Assembly: GCA_965249005.1 (NCBI GenBank)
Contig: CBDFLD010000010.1
Span: 62,001-126,000 of the forward strand
Direction: 5' to 3'
Origin: CBDFLD01 sp965249005
Lineage (GTDB): Bacteria > Acidobacteriota > UBA6911
Length of the DNA stretch: 64,000 bases
Shown here: positions 17,498 to 26,641 of the stretch, piece by piece
Numbering within the stretch: position 1 is the first letter of the stretch
How the letters are laid out: every line of letters begins with the position of its first letter
Made by a program: the position numbers and the translations under genes
The notes under the pieces: generated by a model
Told to the model about the DNA's origin: nothing
The model's input: the letters and a program-made list of their open reading frames with translations, nothing else
Database searches by the model: none

Positions 17498-19621
17498 CTA
17501 TCCCTTGCGTTCTTGATTCTCGATTGGCACGAGGCTCAAAGGAGCGGCGGAACGCAAGCGGCCCTGCTCTTCAACGTGTCTCTGGTAGAGGTGCTCCTGC
17601 ACTTGCAGGGGATCGTTGCGACCTGCAGCGGCTCTCCGATAGGTTCCATCGGGCTTGAGCAAGCGCGCCTTCTGGTTATCGCGAAACTGTGCCTCGAGCG
17701 CGTCTATGACTTTCTCCAAGGTATCCTGCTGTAACAGCGGAAACATGATCTCCACCCTGCGGTCCAGGTTTCTGGGCATCCAATCCGCGCTCGACAGATA
17801 CACTTCGTCCTGTCCACCATTTCGGAAATGAAACGCGCGGCTGTGCTCGAGGTACCGGTCGAGGATCGATACGACTCGTATGTTGTCGCTCAATCCCGAA
17901 ACCCCGGGCCTCAGGGCGCAGATTCCCCGCACGTTGAGTTGTATTGGAACTCCCATCGAGCTAGCCGCGTAGAGCTCCTGAATGATGGCAGGATCGAGGA
18001 GTGAGTTCATCTTCGCGCGGATACCGGAAACCTGACCTGAGTTGGCTCGAGCCGACTCCCGCCGAATCAACGACACGATGGCGTCGCGCAGACCCAACGG
18101 TGCCACCACGATTCTTTGATAGGGAGGCGACTCCGAGTAACCTGTAATGGCATTGAAGAAACCGGAGGCGTCGGCGCCGAATTCATCGACCGCGGTCAAC
18201 AGACCGTAATCCGTATAGAGGCGGCTGGTTTGCTCATTGTAGTTGCCCGTGCCCAAATGCACATATCGCCGGATTCCGTCGGGTTCGCGCCGCACAACCA
18301 ACGCAATCTTCGCATGCACTTTCAATCCAACGATCCCATAGAGGACGTGAGCCCCCGCAGCTTCCAGATCCTTGGCCCAACCGATGTTGCGCTCTTCATC
18401 AAATCGCGCTGTGAGCTCGAGTAGGGCGGTGACTTCCTTCCCGTTCTCCGCCGCATGTATGAGTCGCTTCAGCACGGGCGAGTCCTTGCCGCTGGTGCGA
18501 TAGAGAATTTGTTTGATCGCCAGGACATCTGGGTCCTCCGCGGCGGCCTGGAGGAGCTCGACAAGAGGATCAAAGGAATCATAGGGGTGGTGAAGGAGAA
18601 CATCTCCATCCCGGATGATCTCGAATATGCCGCGATCCTGCTCGAAAACGTTGGGCATCAAGGGCGGCTGAGGATGGAAGCGCAGGCTGTCGAAACCGGG
18701 CAGATTGGCCAGCGAAACCAGGGCTTTGGGCTCTACCGGGCCTTTCACTCGGATCAGCTCCGCCTGCTCGATTTGCAGCCCCTTGCTCAAGTATTCCCGC
18801 AGCTCGGAGCCCATGCAGAACTCGACCTTCAAAACGATGGGCCGCGCCGTGCGGCGTCGCTCCAACTCCGACTCCAACTTGCGAACGTAGTCGTAGCTAC
18901 CCTCGTCGTCGAGCTCGAATTCGGCGTCGCGGGTGAGGCGGAAGCCACCGGCGTCCAAGATCCGATAACCGAGGAAGAGCTTCTCCGCCCTCGTTCGAAC
19001 GAGATCGCCCAACCAGCACATCGAGATTCCGTCTCCGTCGGGAAGCTTCACCAGACCTGCAAGCCCGCTGGGAACCTGAATCAGGGCCACCTTTCTTTCG
19101 GTCCCCTTGTCATCTTCGGGGGTTATCAAGACAGCGATATAGAGCGCCAGGCTGTTGAGGTGCGGGAACGGCTGCGCCGGATTCACGGCCAACGGAGTGA
19201 GAATCGGGTAGACTTCGTTCTCGAAGTACTGATCAAGAAATGCCTGCTGGTGCGGCTCGACGTCATCCACTTCCAGAATACGAATCCCCTGCTCCCGTAA
19301 CGGGATCAGCAAACCTTGATGGAGGAGGCGGTAACTCTTCCGTTCCAGCTCCCTCACCCGGCCCTTGATCTTCGCCAACTGTCGAAAGGGAGTCAACCCG
19401 GCAGGATCGGGATGGTTCTTCCCGTCCCGGACGCGCCGCATGAGTGACGCGACACGGACCATGAAAAATTCATCCAAGTTCGAATGGAAGATGCAGAAAA
19501 AGCGAAGACGCTCGAGCAGCGGGTTTCGGAGATCCTGTGCCTCTTCCAGCACCCGACTGTTGAATTCCAGCCAGCTGAGCTCTCGGCTCAGAAACGCTTC
19601 AGGAGGGAGTCCCGAGCTCAT
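17498..19621 (-). CDS. ppk1: Polyphosphate kinase 1
   Basis: Reversibly polymerises ATP gamma-phosphate into polyphosphate. The N-terminal family signature is LSRELSWLEFNSRVLEEA and HSNLDEFFMVRVASL. The phospholipase-D-like catalytic halves contain LKVHAKIALVVRRE and RYVHLGTGNYNE (the phosphorylated His) and RAFHFRNGGQDEVYLSSADWMPRNLDRRVE. 707 aa, full length. Its start overlaps the ppx stop by 4 bp (ATGA), so synthesis and degradation enzymes are cotranscribed. Confidence 0.97.
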   Translation of the reverse strand: MSSGLPPEAFLSRELSWLEFNSRVLEEAQDLRNPLLERLRFFCIFHSNLDEFFMVRVASLMRRVRDGKNHPDPAGLTPFRQLAKIKGRVRELERKSYRLLHQGLLIPLREQGIRILEVDDVEPHQQAFLDQYFENEVYPILTPLAVNPAQPFPHLNSLALYIAVLITPEDDKGTERKVALIQVPSGLAGLVKLPDGDGISMCWLGDLVRTRAEKLFLGYRILDAGGFRLTRDAEFELDDEGSYDYVRKLESELERRRTARPIVLKVEFCMGSELREYLSKGLQIEQAELIRVKGPVEPKALVSLANLPGFDSLRFHPQPPLMPNVFEQDRGIFEIIRDGDVLLHHPYDSFDPLVELLQAAAEDPDVLAIKQILYRTSGKDSPVLKRLIHAAENGKEVTALLELTARFDEERNIGWAKDLEAAGAHVLYGIVGLKVHAKIALVVRREPDGIRRYVHLGTGNYNEQTSRLYTDYGLLTAVDEFGADASGFFNAITGYSESPPYQRIVVAPLGLRDAIVSLIRRESARANSGQVSGIRAKMNSLLDPAIIQELYAASSMGVPIQLNVRGICALRPGVSGLSDNIRVVSILDRYLEHSRAFHFRNGGQDEVYLSSADWMPRNLDRRVEIMFPLLQQDTLEKVIDALEAQFRDNQKARLLKPDGTYRRAAAGRNDPLQVQEHLYQRHVEEQGRLRSAAPLSLVPIENQERKG

Positions 19622-21171
19622 AGAGTTTTCTGTGCCTCGCGCAGCACGATCTTCTTGCCGAACACTTCACTGAACAAATTGCTTCTACCCGACAGCGCGA
19701 CTCTCAAGGTGGTGAAATCGGAGACACGTTCGGCGACGATGACGATTTGATCGCCCTCGTTGGCCACATGCAGGTTGGAAGCCGTAGGAATGCCCTCCTT
19801 GGCTAGGATATTGGCAATTCTCAATATGGCCGCCATCTTCGAGACGACCACGCGCTGATCCCGGTCGAGAGAAACGAAAGACACATGGGTGCGGCCTGGG
19901 AGTGCCTTGCGGTGGTAGCGCGCAATGTTTGCGATTATCTCGAGCTCCTTGCGGCGCAGCCCAAAAAGATCGGATGTCGAGATCAGATAATGCGAGTGTT
20001 TGTGATGACCCCGATGGCTGATAAACAGACCAATGTCGTGCAGCAGTGCCGCCACCTGCAGATAGAGGCCCTGCGTGTCGCTCAGCCGATGTTCCTTCTT
20101 CAGGTGATCGAACAGGAGCTCGGACACTTCGCGGACGCGCTCGGCGTGATTCTCATCATATTGATACTTTCGACCCAGGCTTTGGGCGGCACTGATGATT
20201 TCAGTTGCGAGCCTCTTGATCTTCTTGTCTTTTTCCCCGGGAGCCAAATCTTGGAGGATGCCCGACCGAATACTGGCCCGGCTGACAATCATCTTCTCCG
20301 ACTTTGTCTCGCGCAGCAGCTGCAGGTACGTCATTAGCGCCGGGACCAGGTTTTCTGCATCATGATAGGAAAGTGCATGTTTCTTGACGAGTTCGTCCGT
20401 CGTGAGGCGGGCAACGGAGTCGACATACCTGGCAAACACTTCTTGCGAAACCCGGCTGTTTCCCGAAGGGTCTTTGGACCGCTTCAGCGCCCTACTGACA
20501 AAGCGGACATCGCCGCCGATCCCCACGTAGTGCTCCGCTTCCTTCAATGGGATCGACCGTTTGACACTCGCGAGGAGACTGGCAATTTGTCGCTTGAGCC
20601 GGCGCTCCGTTTGATCTTGCGTGCCGGCTGCCGAACGAGCCCCAACTCGCTGCCTCACTGGTCCCACCGGAAAAGTCCCCGACTGCTCGGGCTTGCCATT
20701 GCGAATCAATGTCACGTCCGCACTTCCTCCTCCGATTTCCACGAGAAGCGACGGACCGCTCAAAGCATCGGGGAGCTCACGCAGGGTCTCGACCACCCCG
20801 GAATAGGTCAGCCGGGTCTCTTCGGATCCATCGATCGTTTCGACATCCAGGCCGGTGCTCATCAAGACCCGGTCGAGGAACGTGTCGCTGTTACTGGATT
20901 CCCGCACCGCGCTGGTGGCGACGGCCCGATACCGGTTCACGCCGTAACTGTCCATGACCTTCTTGAAGTCCTGCAAGGCCAGACAGGCCGCCCGAATGGA
21001 TTCCTCACTCAAATGCCCGTTCGTGAATGCATCCCGGCCCAGCTGGACTCCCTTCTTGAGAGACTCCAGCCGATGGATGGCACCGTTCGCCTTGACCTCG
21101 GCGATGTCCATCCGGATCCCGCTGGATCCGATATCGATAGCAGTTAGCAGAGTATTACTGTAGTTGGTCAC
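19618..21171 (-). CDS. Ppx/GppA phosphatase with C-terminal HD domain (copy 1)
   Basis: Exopolyphosphatase/guanosine pentaphosphatase family, 517 aa. ASKHA-fold motifs: TAIDIGSSGIRMDIAEV near the start and LLVEIGGGSADVTLI. The C-terminal third carries HD-type residues (NHAERVREVSELLFDHL, LHDIGLFISHRGHHKHSHYLI). The first motif reads DIGSSGIRM where the paralogue has DLGSNSFHM, so the active site has diverged. Coupled to ppk1 and 6 bp from the second Ppx gene. It probably hydrolyses or senses polyphosphate or (p)ppGpp. Confidence 0.9.
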   Translation of the reverse strand: MTNYSNTLLTAIDIGSSGIRMDIAEVKANGAIHRLESLKKGVQLGRDAFTNGHLSEESIRAACLALQDFKKVMDSYGVNRYRAVATSAVRESSNSDTFLDRVLMSTGLDVETIDGSEETRLTYSGVVETLRELPDALSGPSLLVEIGGGSADVTLIRNGKPEQSGTFPVGPVRQRVGARSAAGTQDQTERRLKRQIASLLASVKRSIPLKEAEHYVGIGGDVRFVSRALKRSKDPSGNSRVSQEVFARYVDSVARLTTDELVKKHALSYHDAENLVPALMTYLQLLRETKSEKMIVSRASIRSGILQDLAPGEKDKKIKRLATEIISAAQSLGRKYQYDENHAERVREVSELLFDHLKKEHRLSDTQGLYLQVAALLHDIGLFISHRGHHKHSHYLISTSDLFGLRRKELEIIANIARYHRKALPGRTHVSFVSLDRDQRVVVSKMAAILRIANILAKEGIPTASNLHVANEGDQIVIVAERVSDFTTLRVALSGRSNLFSEVFGKKIVLREAQKTL

Positions 21172-21177
21172 CGCATC

Positions 21178-22737
21178 CTACTTACGGCTGGCCCCAGACC
21201 TGGTTGAAGAACGAGTTGATTTGCGCGCAACGAACTCGGTTTCCATGCCAAAGAGCTTCTCAAAATAGCTCGCGTCCTTCTTGGCTGCCCAAATATCCAC
21301 CTCAGTGGAGGAGGACCCATCGACAACCAGTTGAAACAATATCTTCTTCTTTCGCAGAAAGCACCGGACCTCGTCGACAAGTGAGAAGTGACTCATATCC
21401 AAACCATCGGCTATTCGGAGTATTGCCGCAAGGTACTTTACCACCTTTTGAGTTTCGCGGGAAAGCGCCCCGAAGGGTGCGTGAGACTTCCGCGGCGTGG
21501 CCCGCCGGTGGTAACGAACCAGATTGGCCAGAACAGCTCTTTCTTCCGGATTGAACCCGCGCAGGTCACAGTTCATCACCAGATAAAACGCATGTTTGTG
21601 ATGCTTCGAGTATCCGATGTGGTAGCCGATATCGTGCAAAATCGAGGCGTACTCCAGCCATTGCGCTTCTCGCTCCCCAAGCCCATGCAGGGACTCGGTT
21701 TGCTGGAATATCTGTCGAGCCAGCTGAGCCACCCTGTGAGAATGCTCCACCGGGTAGTCACACCGACCCGCCAGATCCAAAATGGCCCGCATTCGGAGGT
21801 CTCCGCCGCTTTTCGGCGTTTTCGTCGGCGGCTTCGCGCTGGACAAGAACTCGTAGATGATTCCTTCCCGTAGTGCCACCGGGCAGACACTCACGGCATC
21901 CATCCCGATTCCCTCGATGACCGCATCCAGGCACAAAAGGGCGGTGGGGAGGTACTCCGAGCGTAGGGGGTCGAGGTCAAAATCCTTCGCTCTCTGCACG
22001 GCTGGGATTTTCAATAGATCCAACACGATGGCTTTCATCGTATCGCGACCTACCACTGAGCCGTTTTCGCCGGACCTTTGCTCGGCTAGCCGCAACAAAG
22101 TCGTGATCGAGCCGCTGGTCCCAATGATCAGCTCGGGTTTGTGGCGACGGATACGGCTCATGGGGCCGGATAGTGACTCTCGCAGGTACGCACGAATCTG
22201 TCGGGCCTCCAGTTTGCTCATCGGGTCCTTCGTCGCGAAACGACCCTGCACTCGAAGGAACCCCAGTCGGACACTGGTCGAGTAGAAGATTTGTTCCGCG
22301 TCTCCGACCGTCAACTCCACGCTGCCACCGCCGATGTCCACCAACAGTGCTCTCCTGGAACGCAGGTCGACGGTCCGGGCGACCGCGGTGTGGATCAGAC
22401 GCGCTTCTTCTCTGCCGGAAATAAGGCGGACCGACAAACCGCTCTGGCGGGATCGTTTGAGAAACTCTTCTCCGTTGTCGGCTTCTCGCAGCGCACTGGT
22501 CGCAACCGCGATCGTCCGCTCGACCCGGCGAGCCAGGGCCATTCTTCGAAACTCCTCCAGGCATCGGAGGCCGCGGTCCATGGTTTGCGCATCCAAACGG
22601 CCGATGACGAGGGCTGTCTTGCCGAGCTGGATCATCATCTTGTCTTGTGCAACCGTCGCGAAGGAATCCGGTCCCTGGATCTCAGCAATCAGCATATGAA
22701 AAGAATTGGACCCCAAATCGATAGCCGCAATACGCAT
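21178..22737 (-). CDS. ppx: Ppx/GppA phosphatase with C-terminal HD domain (copy 2)
   Basis: 519 aa from ATG 22737. Canonical ASKHA phosphatase signatures: MRIAAIDLGSNSFHMLIAEI and LLVDIGGGSVELTVGD. The C-terminal HD region includes ASILHDIGYHIGYSKHHKHAFYLV. It is the more canonical of the two tandem paralogues. The frame can be read 79 codons further upstream into the adjacent IS256 element, but that part is IS sequence. The IS lies only 13 bp upstream of the ATG, so the native promoter is displaced. Confidence 0.92.
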   Translation of the reverse strand: MRIAAIDLGSNSFHMLIAEIQGPDSFATVAQDKMMIQLGKTALVIGRLDAQTMDRGLRCLEEFRRMALARRVERTIAVATSALREADNGEEFLKRSRQSGLSVRLISGREEARLIHTAVARTVDLRSRRALLVDIGGGSVELTVGDAEQIFYSTSVRLGFLRVQGRFATKDPMSKLEARQIRAYLRESLSGPMSRIRRHKPELIIGTSGSITTLLRLAEQRSGENGSVVGRDTMKAIVLDLLKIPAVQRAKDFDLDPLRSEYLPTALLCLDAVIEGIGMDAVSVCPVALREGIIYEFLSSAKPPTKTPKSGGDLRMRAILDLAGRCDYPVEHSHRVAQLARQIFQQTESLHGLGEREAQWLEYASILHDIGYHIGYSKHHKHAFYLVMNCDLRGFNPEERAVLANLVRYHRRATPRKSHAPFGALSRETQKVVKYLAAILRIADGLDMSHFSLVDEVRCFLRKKKILFQLVVDGSSSTEVDIWAAKKDASYFEKLFGMETEFVARKSTRSSTRSGASRK

Positions 22738-22749
22738 GCTCACCCCGCG

Positions 22750-24054
22750 GGTGATGTAACTTTGCTTGTGTAAAAAGAAAGAGGGTGTAAGTTTGGTTTT
22801 TTCGCTGCGATGGCAAAAACCAACTCCAAGAAAGGAGCTTACACCCAATGGCGAAATTAACACCGATGACCGAACAATTCCAACATTTCCTTGATGAGGT
22901 AAAAGAAGACTTTTGGGGAGATGTGTATAGCAAGACAAAGCTGGCGTGGAAACGGTATTTCGAGACTGAATCACAGCGGCAGAGAGACCGTTATTGTGGC
23001 TTTGGATGGTATGAAAGAGGTGGGCAGAGAAAGAGAGAGTACCGCAATGGATACTATGAACGGGACTTTGTGACCCGCTTTGGAACGTTACGGTTGCGGA
23101 TTGCCCGGAGCCGGAACAAGAATTTTCTCCCGAAGGGATTACAACGGTTTCAACGACGAGCTGACGAGGTAACGTTGCTGATACGAGAGGCGTTTCTCAG
23201 AGGAATCAGCACACGGACGGTGGGACGGATTGTGGCGATCATGACGGGAGAAGTTGTCAGTGCACAGACGGTATCGCAGCTGACACGAGAGCTAGATGAA
23301 GCAGTACAGCGATTTCACCGAGCTCGGTTGAGTGACGAATGGAAGACACTGTTTCTGGACGGAGTGAGTCTGAGGGTAAGACGTCCGAGTGGGCGGAAAC
23401 GGGTGCAGATGCTGGTGGCCTACGGGGTGAGAGCGGATGGTAGCCGGCAGCTTTTGGCATTTATGCGCAGCAGTGGAGAGAGTCAAGCTGCCTGGGAAGG
23501 ACTCTTAGGAGATCTGTACCGGCGTGGTATAGAGGGAGATAACCTCGAGCTGATTGTGACCGACGGCTGTGCAGGTCTGGCAGCGGCCATTGAAACGATC
23601 TATCCGAGAGCTCAGCACCAACGCTGCTGGGCACATAAGATGCGAAACATCGTCAATTCAGTCCGAAAGTGCGATCGAGACCAGATCAAGCAGGATGCAC
23701 GGGCCATCTACCAGGCCGATAGCCGTCGGGATGCACTGACAGCTTTCAGGAGGCTGAAGCGTTGCTGGCACAAGGATTATCCGAAGATGGTGAATCGATT
23801 GGAGAAGGATCTCCCTGAGTTACTGGCCTTTTACAGCTTCCCACGGCCTCTGTGGAAGAAGCTACGAACCACCAACGTCATCGAACGCTGCTTCGTTGAG
23901 GTTCGACGGAGAACGCGTCCGATGGTTTGCTTTGTTAATGTCCAGAGTGTCGACAGAATCATTTACTCGATCTTCCATCGATTCAATCTCGATTGGAAGG
24001 AACAACGACCAACTCGTACCCTCGACCTTTTTACACAAGCAGCTTGACATGACC
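22750..24054 (+). mobile_element. IS256-family insertion sequence, copy A, with 9-bp target duplication
   Basis: 1305 bp, bounded by imperfect 28-bp inverted repeats (left GGTGATGTAACTTTGCTTGT, right end reverse-complements to GGTCATGTCAAGCTGCTTGT; about 23 of 28 match). It is flanked on both sides by the 9-bp direct repeat CACCCCGCG (22741-22749 and 24055-24063), the target duplication size typical for IS256. Inserted between divergent ppx (minus) and the CHAD gene (plus). A near-identical copy lies at 38168-39473. Confidence 0.95.
22848..24047 (+). CDS. IS256-family mutator transposase (copy A)
   Basis: 399 aa DDE transposase of the Mutator type. Visible features include WKTLFLDGVSLRVRR (first Asp), LIVTDGCAGLAAAIETIYPRAQHQRCWAHKMRNI (second Asp with the C/H signature) and TTNVIERCFVEVRRRTRPM (Glu region). 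Start ATG 22848 is preceded by AAAGGAG. The protein is identical by eye to the copy at 38175-39374 on the other strand. Confidence 0.96.
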   Translation: MAKLTPMTEQFQHFLDEVKEDFWGDVYSKTKLAWKRYFETESQRQRDRYCGFGWYERGGQRKREYRNGYYERDFVTRFGTLRLRIARSRNKNFLPKGLQRFQRRADEVTLLIREAFLRGISTRTVGRIVAIMTGEVVSAQTVSQLTRELDEAVQRFHRARLSDEWKTLFLDGVSLRVRRPSGRKRVQMLVAYGVRADGSRQLLAFMRSSGESQAAWEGLLGDLYRRGIEGDNLELIVTDGCAGLAAAIETIYPRAQHQRCWAHKMRNIVNSVRKCDRDQIKQDARAIYQADSRRDALTAFRRLKRCWHKDYPKMVNRLEKDLPELLAFYSFPRPLWKKLRTTNVIERCFVEVRRRTRPMVCFVNVQSVDRIIYSIFHRFNLDWKEQRPTRTLDLFTQAA

Positions 24055-24135
24055 CACCCCGCGCCGACACTTGATGAATCTGTGCCCCGATGTTACAAGA
24101 GTTTAATATTTTTTTGCATTCCAAGTGAAGTGGGC

Positions 24136-25206
24136 ATGAATATTCGTTCCGAGGAGGTCGATGCTGTTTTTGGCCGGGCGATCCTGCAGCATCACCTCAA
24201 CGTTTTCCTGGAGGAGCTTGGTGCACTCAAGCGCCGGCCCAGCTCGGCGGCCGGCATCCACCAAACTCGAGTCCAGTCAAGAAGATGCCGGGCAGCGCTC
24301 GAGGCATTCGAGGACCTGCTGCCTACGCATCCCTGGCGGGCCTTGTCCGAAAGAGTCCGGTCCATCACCAAACTCCTGGGAAAGTCCCGAGAGACGGAAG
24401 TTGTACTTCAGTTGCTGGGCGATTTGACCCAGGGCGGCGACCTTGCCGAAAATCTCGGTCGCGAGTACATGGCCGAGCGGTTTGGCAAAAAGCTACGGAG
24501 ACGGAACCGGAAGTTAAAAAGCGGCCTCCGCGAACTGGACGTGCATCGCCTGCGCGCCCGATCCGAGCTCTTGCTCTCGAACCTGGGACCGGCCGAAGGT
24601 CTGGTCGCCGTCACGGCTCCACCGGACCGTGCGAAACCAAAGGCTCTTCTCAAGGGGCGCTATCGAAACCGAAATCCCGTCTTGCAACCTTCGCTTTTTC
24701 AGTCACAAGAAAACCGGACAGAACGGGCCCGCAGGATAGTCGGAGGTCTGGCAGTTCCAATTCTGGAATTCTCGGCACGCCGTCTGTCGAGAGCGTCGGA
24801 ATCAAGAATCCATGCACTTCGGATTGTCGCCAAGAGACTCCGCTACGCGCTCGAGATCTTTGACCAAGCCTGGCCCGGAGGATTGGAGCACGCAATCCAG
24901 CTGGCGCGCGCCATGCAAGACGCTGCCGGCGGATACCATGACTGGTGCGTTCTGAGAGACGAGCTGCGAAGTGAGATCCACCGTCTGAGCCGCAAGGGCT
25001 CCGCCCATCTGGCCTTCCAGCTTGGACGTCTCCTAGCGTCGGCGGACGAACGGAAGAGAGAACTCAGAAAGGAGATCCCCCCGGCGCTGATCCGGCTAAA
25101 ACAAGCCCTGAGTGAGTTACTCCAGGCCCCGACACCCCCCGGCGCGAAAGAGTCTGCCGGGCAGCAGCCCGGGGCCGCGTCGGTGATCGTTTCGCAGGAA
25201 AGCTAG
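24136..25206 (+). CDS. CHAD domain protein
   Basis: Conserved histidine alpha-helical domain, a family that binds polyphosphate. 356 aa from ATG 24136 (MNIRSEEVDAVFGRAILQHHL). Conserved charged and His positions appear in GIHQTRVQSRRCRAALEAF and in the second half SESRIHALRIVAKRLRYALEIF. Sits divergently beside ppx/ppk1, matching a polyphosphate role. An upstream in-frame extension (from 23896) reads through the IS256 end and is not native. Its stop shares the palindrome CTAG with the stop of the convergent next gene. Confidence 0.9.
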   Translation: MNIRSEEVDAVFGRAILQHHLNVFLEELGALKRRPSSAAGIHQTRVQSRRCRAALEAFEDLLPTHPWRALSERVRSITKLLGKSRETEVVLQLLGDLTQGGDLAENLGREYMAERFGKKLRRRNRKLKSGLRELDVHRLRARSELLLSNLGPAEGLVAVTAPPDRAKPKALLKGRYRNRNPVLQPSLFQSQENRTERARRIVGGLAVPILEFSARRLSRASESRIHALRIVAKRLRYALEIFDQAWPGGLEHAIQLARAMQDAAGGYHDWCVLRDELRSEIHRLSRKGSAHLAFQLGRLLASADERKRELRKEIPPALIRLKQALSELLQAPTPPGAKESAGQQPGAASVIVSQES

Positions 25207-26408
25207 CGAAAGACGAAGACTTCCAGCGCCAGGTGTGTTCCATCCGAGCCGATAACCACGTCCGATATGCGCACCTTCACGAATCGTCGTAGCCCGGTCC
25301 GAATAGCGAAGGAGAAACCCGATTGAAGGTTGGGGTCTCCGTCGTTCAAGCCGATGGAATCGTCGAGGTACGGAAGCGAGCGCAGCGTGTTGATCGAGAT
25401 GGCGTCGAACTGCTCAATACTCTGAAAACCGAGCACCGACAGGAGTGAGCCCGATTGAGGCACCAGCTGACGGTTTGCTGCATCCTGCGCCACAAGTCGT
25501 AAATCCCACGGAGCAGCATCCTGATCCTGAATGAAGTAGTCGGAGACCAGCAGATCCGCGTCGAGCGGGAACCCTTGTCGCAAGTAGATCGAGCTGTTGC
25601 GGCGAAAAGAGTCCTGATACACCGGGGTGAGTGTGGCGTATTGAACTCCCGTGCTCGACCGTGTTTGCAAGAGCACCAGAATCCCGATGGGGCCGTCTGA
25701 GGTACACAACATCATCCCTTTGAATTTTGTTTTGTCGGGAAAAAGCATGGGATCAAAGAGAAATTTCGAGACCTGGGTGTTCGGGTCTAAATTGATGGAA
25801 GCTGTTCCTGAGTTGGCCGGAGGCACCATTCCGTTCGCATCGAAGGCAAAGAGCGAAAGCTCGACGGTATTGAGAGATCCGGAAAGATCTACCACCGACA
25901 ACCCCGTATAGAGGTCTTTGGACTGGTCGATTTCGACCGGGATCACACAGACGACGGTCCGTTGGCCCACCGGGACACTGACCGTGTCGACGATATTGCT
26001 TCCGTTGACGATCTCATAGAAGACCGTGATCCCGACCTCGAAGTCCTCCGCGAATGTCGTCGTATCTTCCGAGTTCACAATGACGGCGTAGCCAACGGTG
26101 AGGGTCGTCGAGTTGCCGGCGGTCTCGATACGGATGGTCTGAAACGGCCCCAGAAACTGCAGAACAAAACCCGTGTCCGTCCCCTGGTTGGTTTCGATCC
26201 GCCAGGGCGTCCCGTCTTGATGAAAAAAATCAATCTGCGCCCGGGAAATACCCTCGATGGGACTCACGTTGGTGATATCGATCTTGGTGCGCCCTGTTCC
26301 GGCTCCATCGAAGATCTGCGGGATAACCTGGGTGCCGTGTGCGAAGGCGCGCGCAGCGAAGGGGGAAAGGAAAACAACCACGATCAGTAGAGCTCGGAAT
26401 CCCGTCAT
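25203..26408 (-). CDS. Secreted protein of unknown function (401 aa)
   Basis: Signal peptide MTGFRALLIVVVFLSPFAARAFA followed by a beta-rich extracytoplasmic protein with many Thr, Val and Asp residues (GTGRTKIDITNVSPIEGISRAQIDFF, later LRQGFPLDADLLVSDYFI and VKVRISDVVIGSDGTHLALEVFVF). No catalytic motif seen and family not recognised. ATG 26408 is preferred over 26444 because a GAGG lies 6-7 bases upstream. It is convergent with the CHAD gene, their stops overlapping by two bases. Confidence 0.75.
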   Translation of the reverse strand: MTGFRALLIVVVFLSPFAARAFAHGTQVIPQIFDGAGTGRTKIDITNVSPIEGISRAQIDFFHQDGTPWRIETNQGTDTGFVLQFLGPFQTIRIETAGNSTTLTVGYAVIVNSEDTTTFAEDFEVGITVFYEIVNGSNIVDTVSVPVGQRTVVCVIPVEIDQSKDLYTGLSVVDLSGSLNTVELSLFAFDANGMVPPANSGTASINLDPNTQVSKFLFDPMLFPDKTKFKGMMLCTSDGPIGILVLLQTRSSTGVQYATLTPVYQDSFRRNSSIYLRQGFPLDADLLVSDYFIQDQDAAPWDLRLVAQDAANRQLVPQSGSLLSVLGFQSIEQFDAISINTLRSLPYLDDSIGLNDGDPNLQSGFSFAIRTGLRRFVKVRISDVVIGSDGTHLALEVFVFR

Positions 26409-26488
26409 GCCAGCCTCATTCTTCAAGAAAAAAGTTCGTCGCATCCCTAATGGTATAGATACCAAGGCGGTGGGGGAAGGGTCAGTAT

Positions 26489-26574
26489 GGGGACGTTCCC
26501 CACGTTTACCTGGTTTTTGCGAACTCCGTTTAGAACTCCGTTTAGAAAAGCCGGTAAACGTGGGGAACGTCCCC
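26489..26574. repeat. Palindromic repeat family B
   Basis: Perfect 22-bp inverted arms beginning GGGGACGTTCCCCACGTTTA flank a 42-bp centre that contains a direct repeat of GAACTCCGTTTA. A related single arm (GGGACGTCCCCCACGTTTCC) occurs at 36788-36807 in the arsM 3' end. Located between divergent genes, so it sits in the promoter region of the helicase gene. REP-like architecture. Confidence 0.85.
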
Positions 26575-26641
26575 TTGTACCTTCGAGCGCCTCTGTGATA
26601 GGCTCCCGCAAGTGAATAAAAGGTGAAAATGGGAGGTTTTG

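Noticed and set aside
22738..22974. N-terminal extension of the second Ppx protein
   Set aside because: The extra codons are antisense IS256 sequence beyond the 9-bp target duplication; the family start is ATG 22737.
23896..24135. N-terminal extension of the CHAD protein
   Set aside because: Reads through the 3' end of the IS256 element in another frame; not native.
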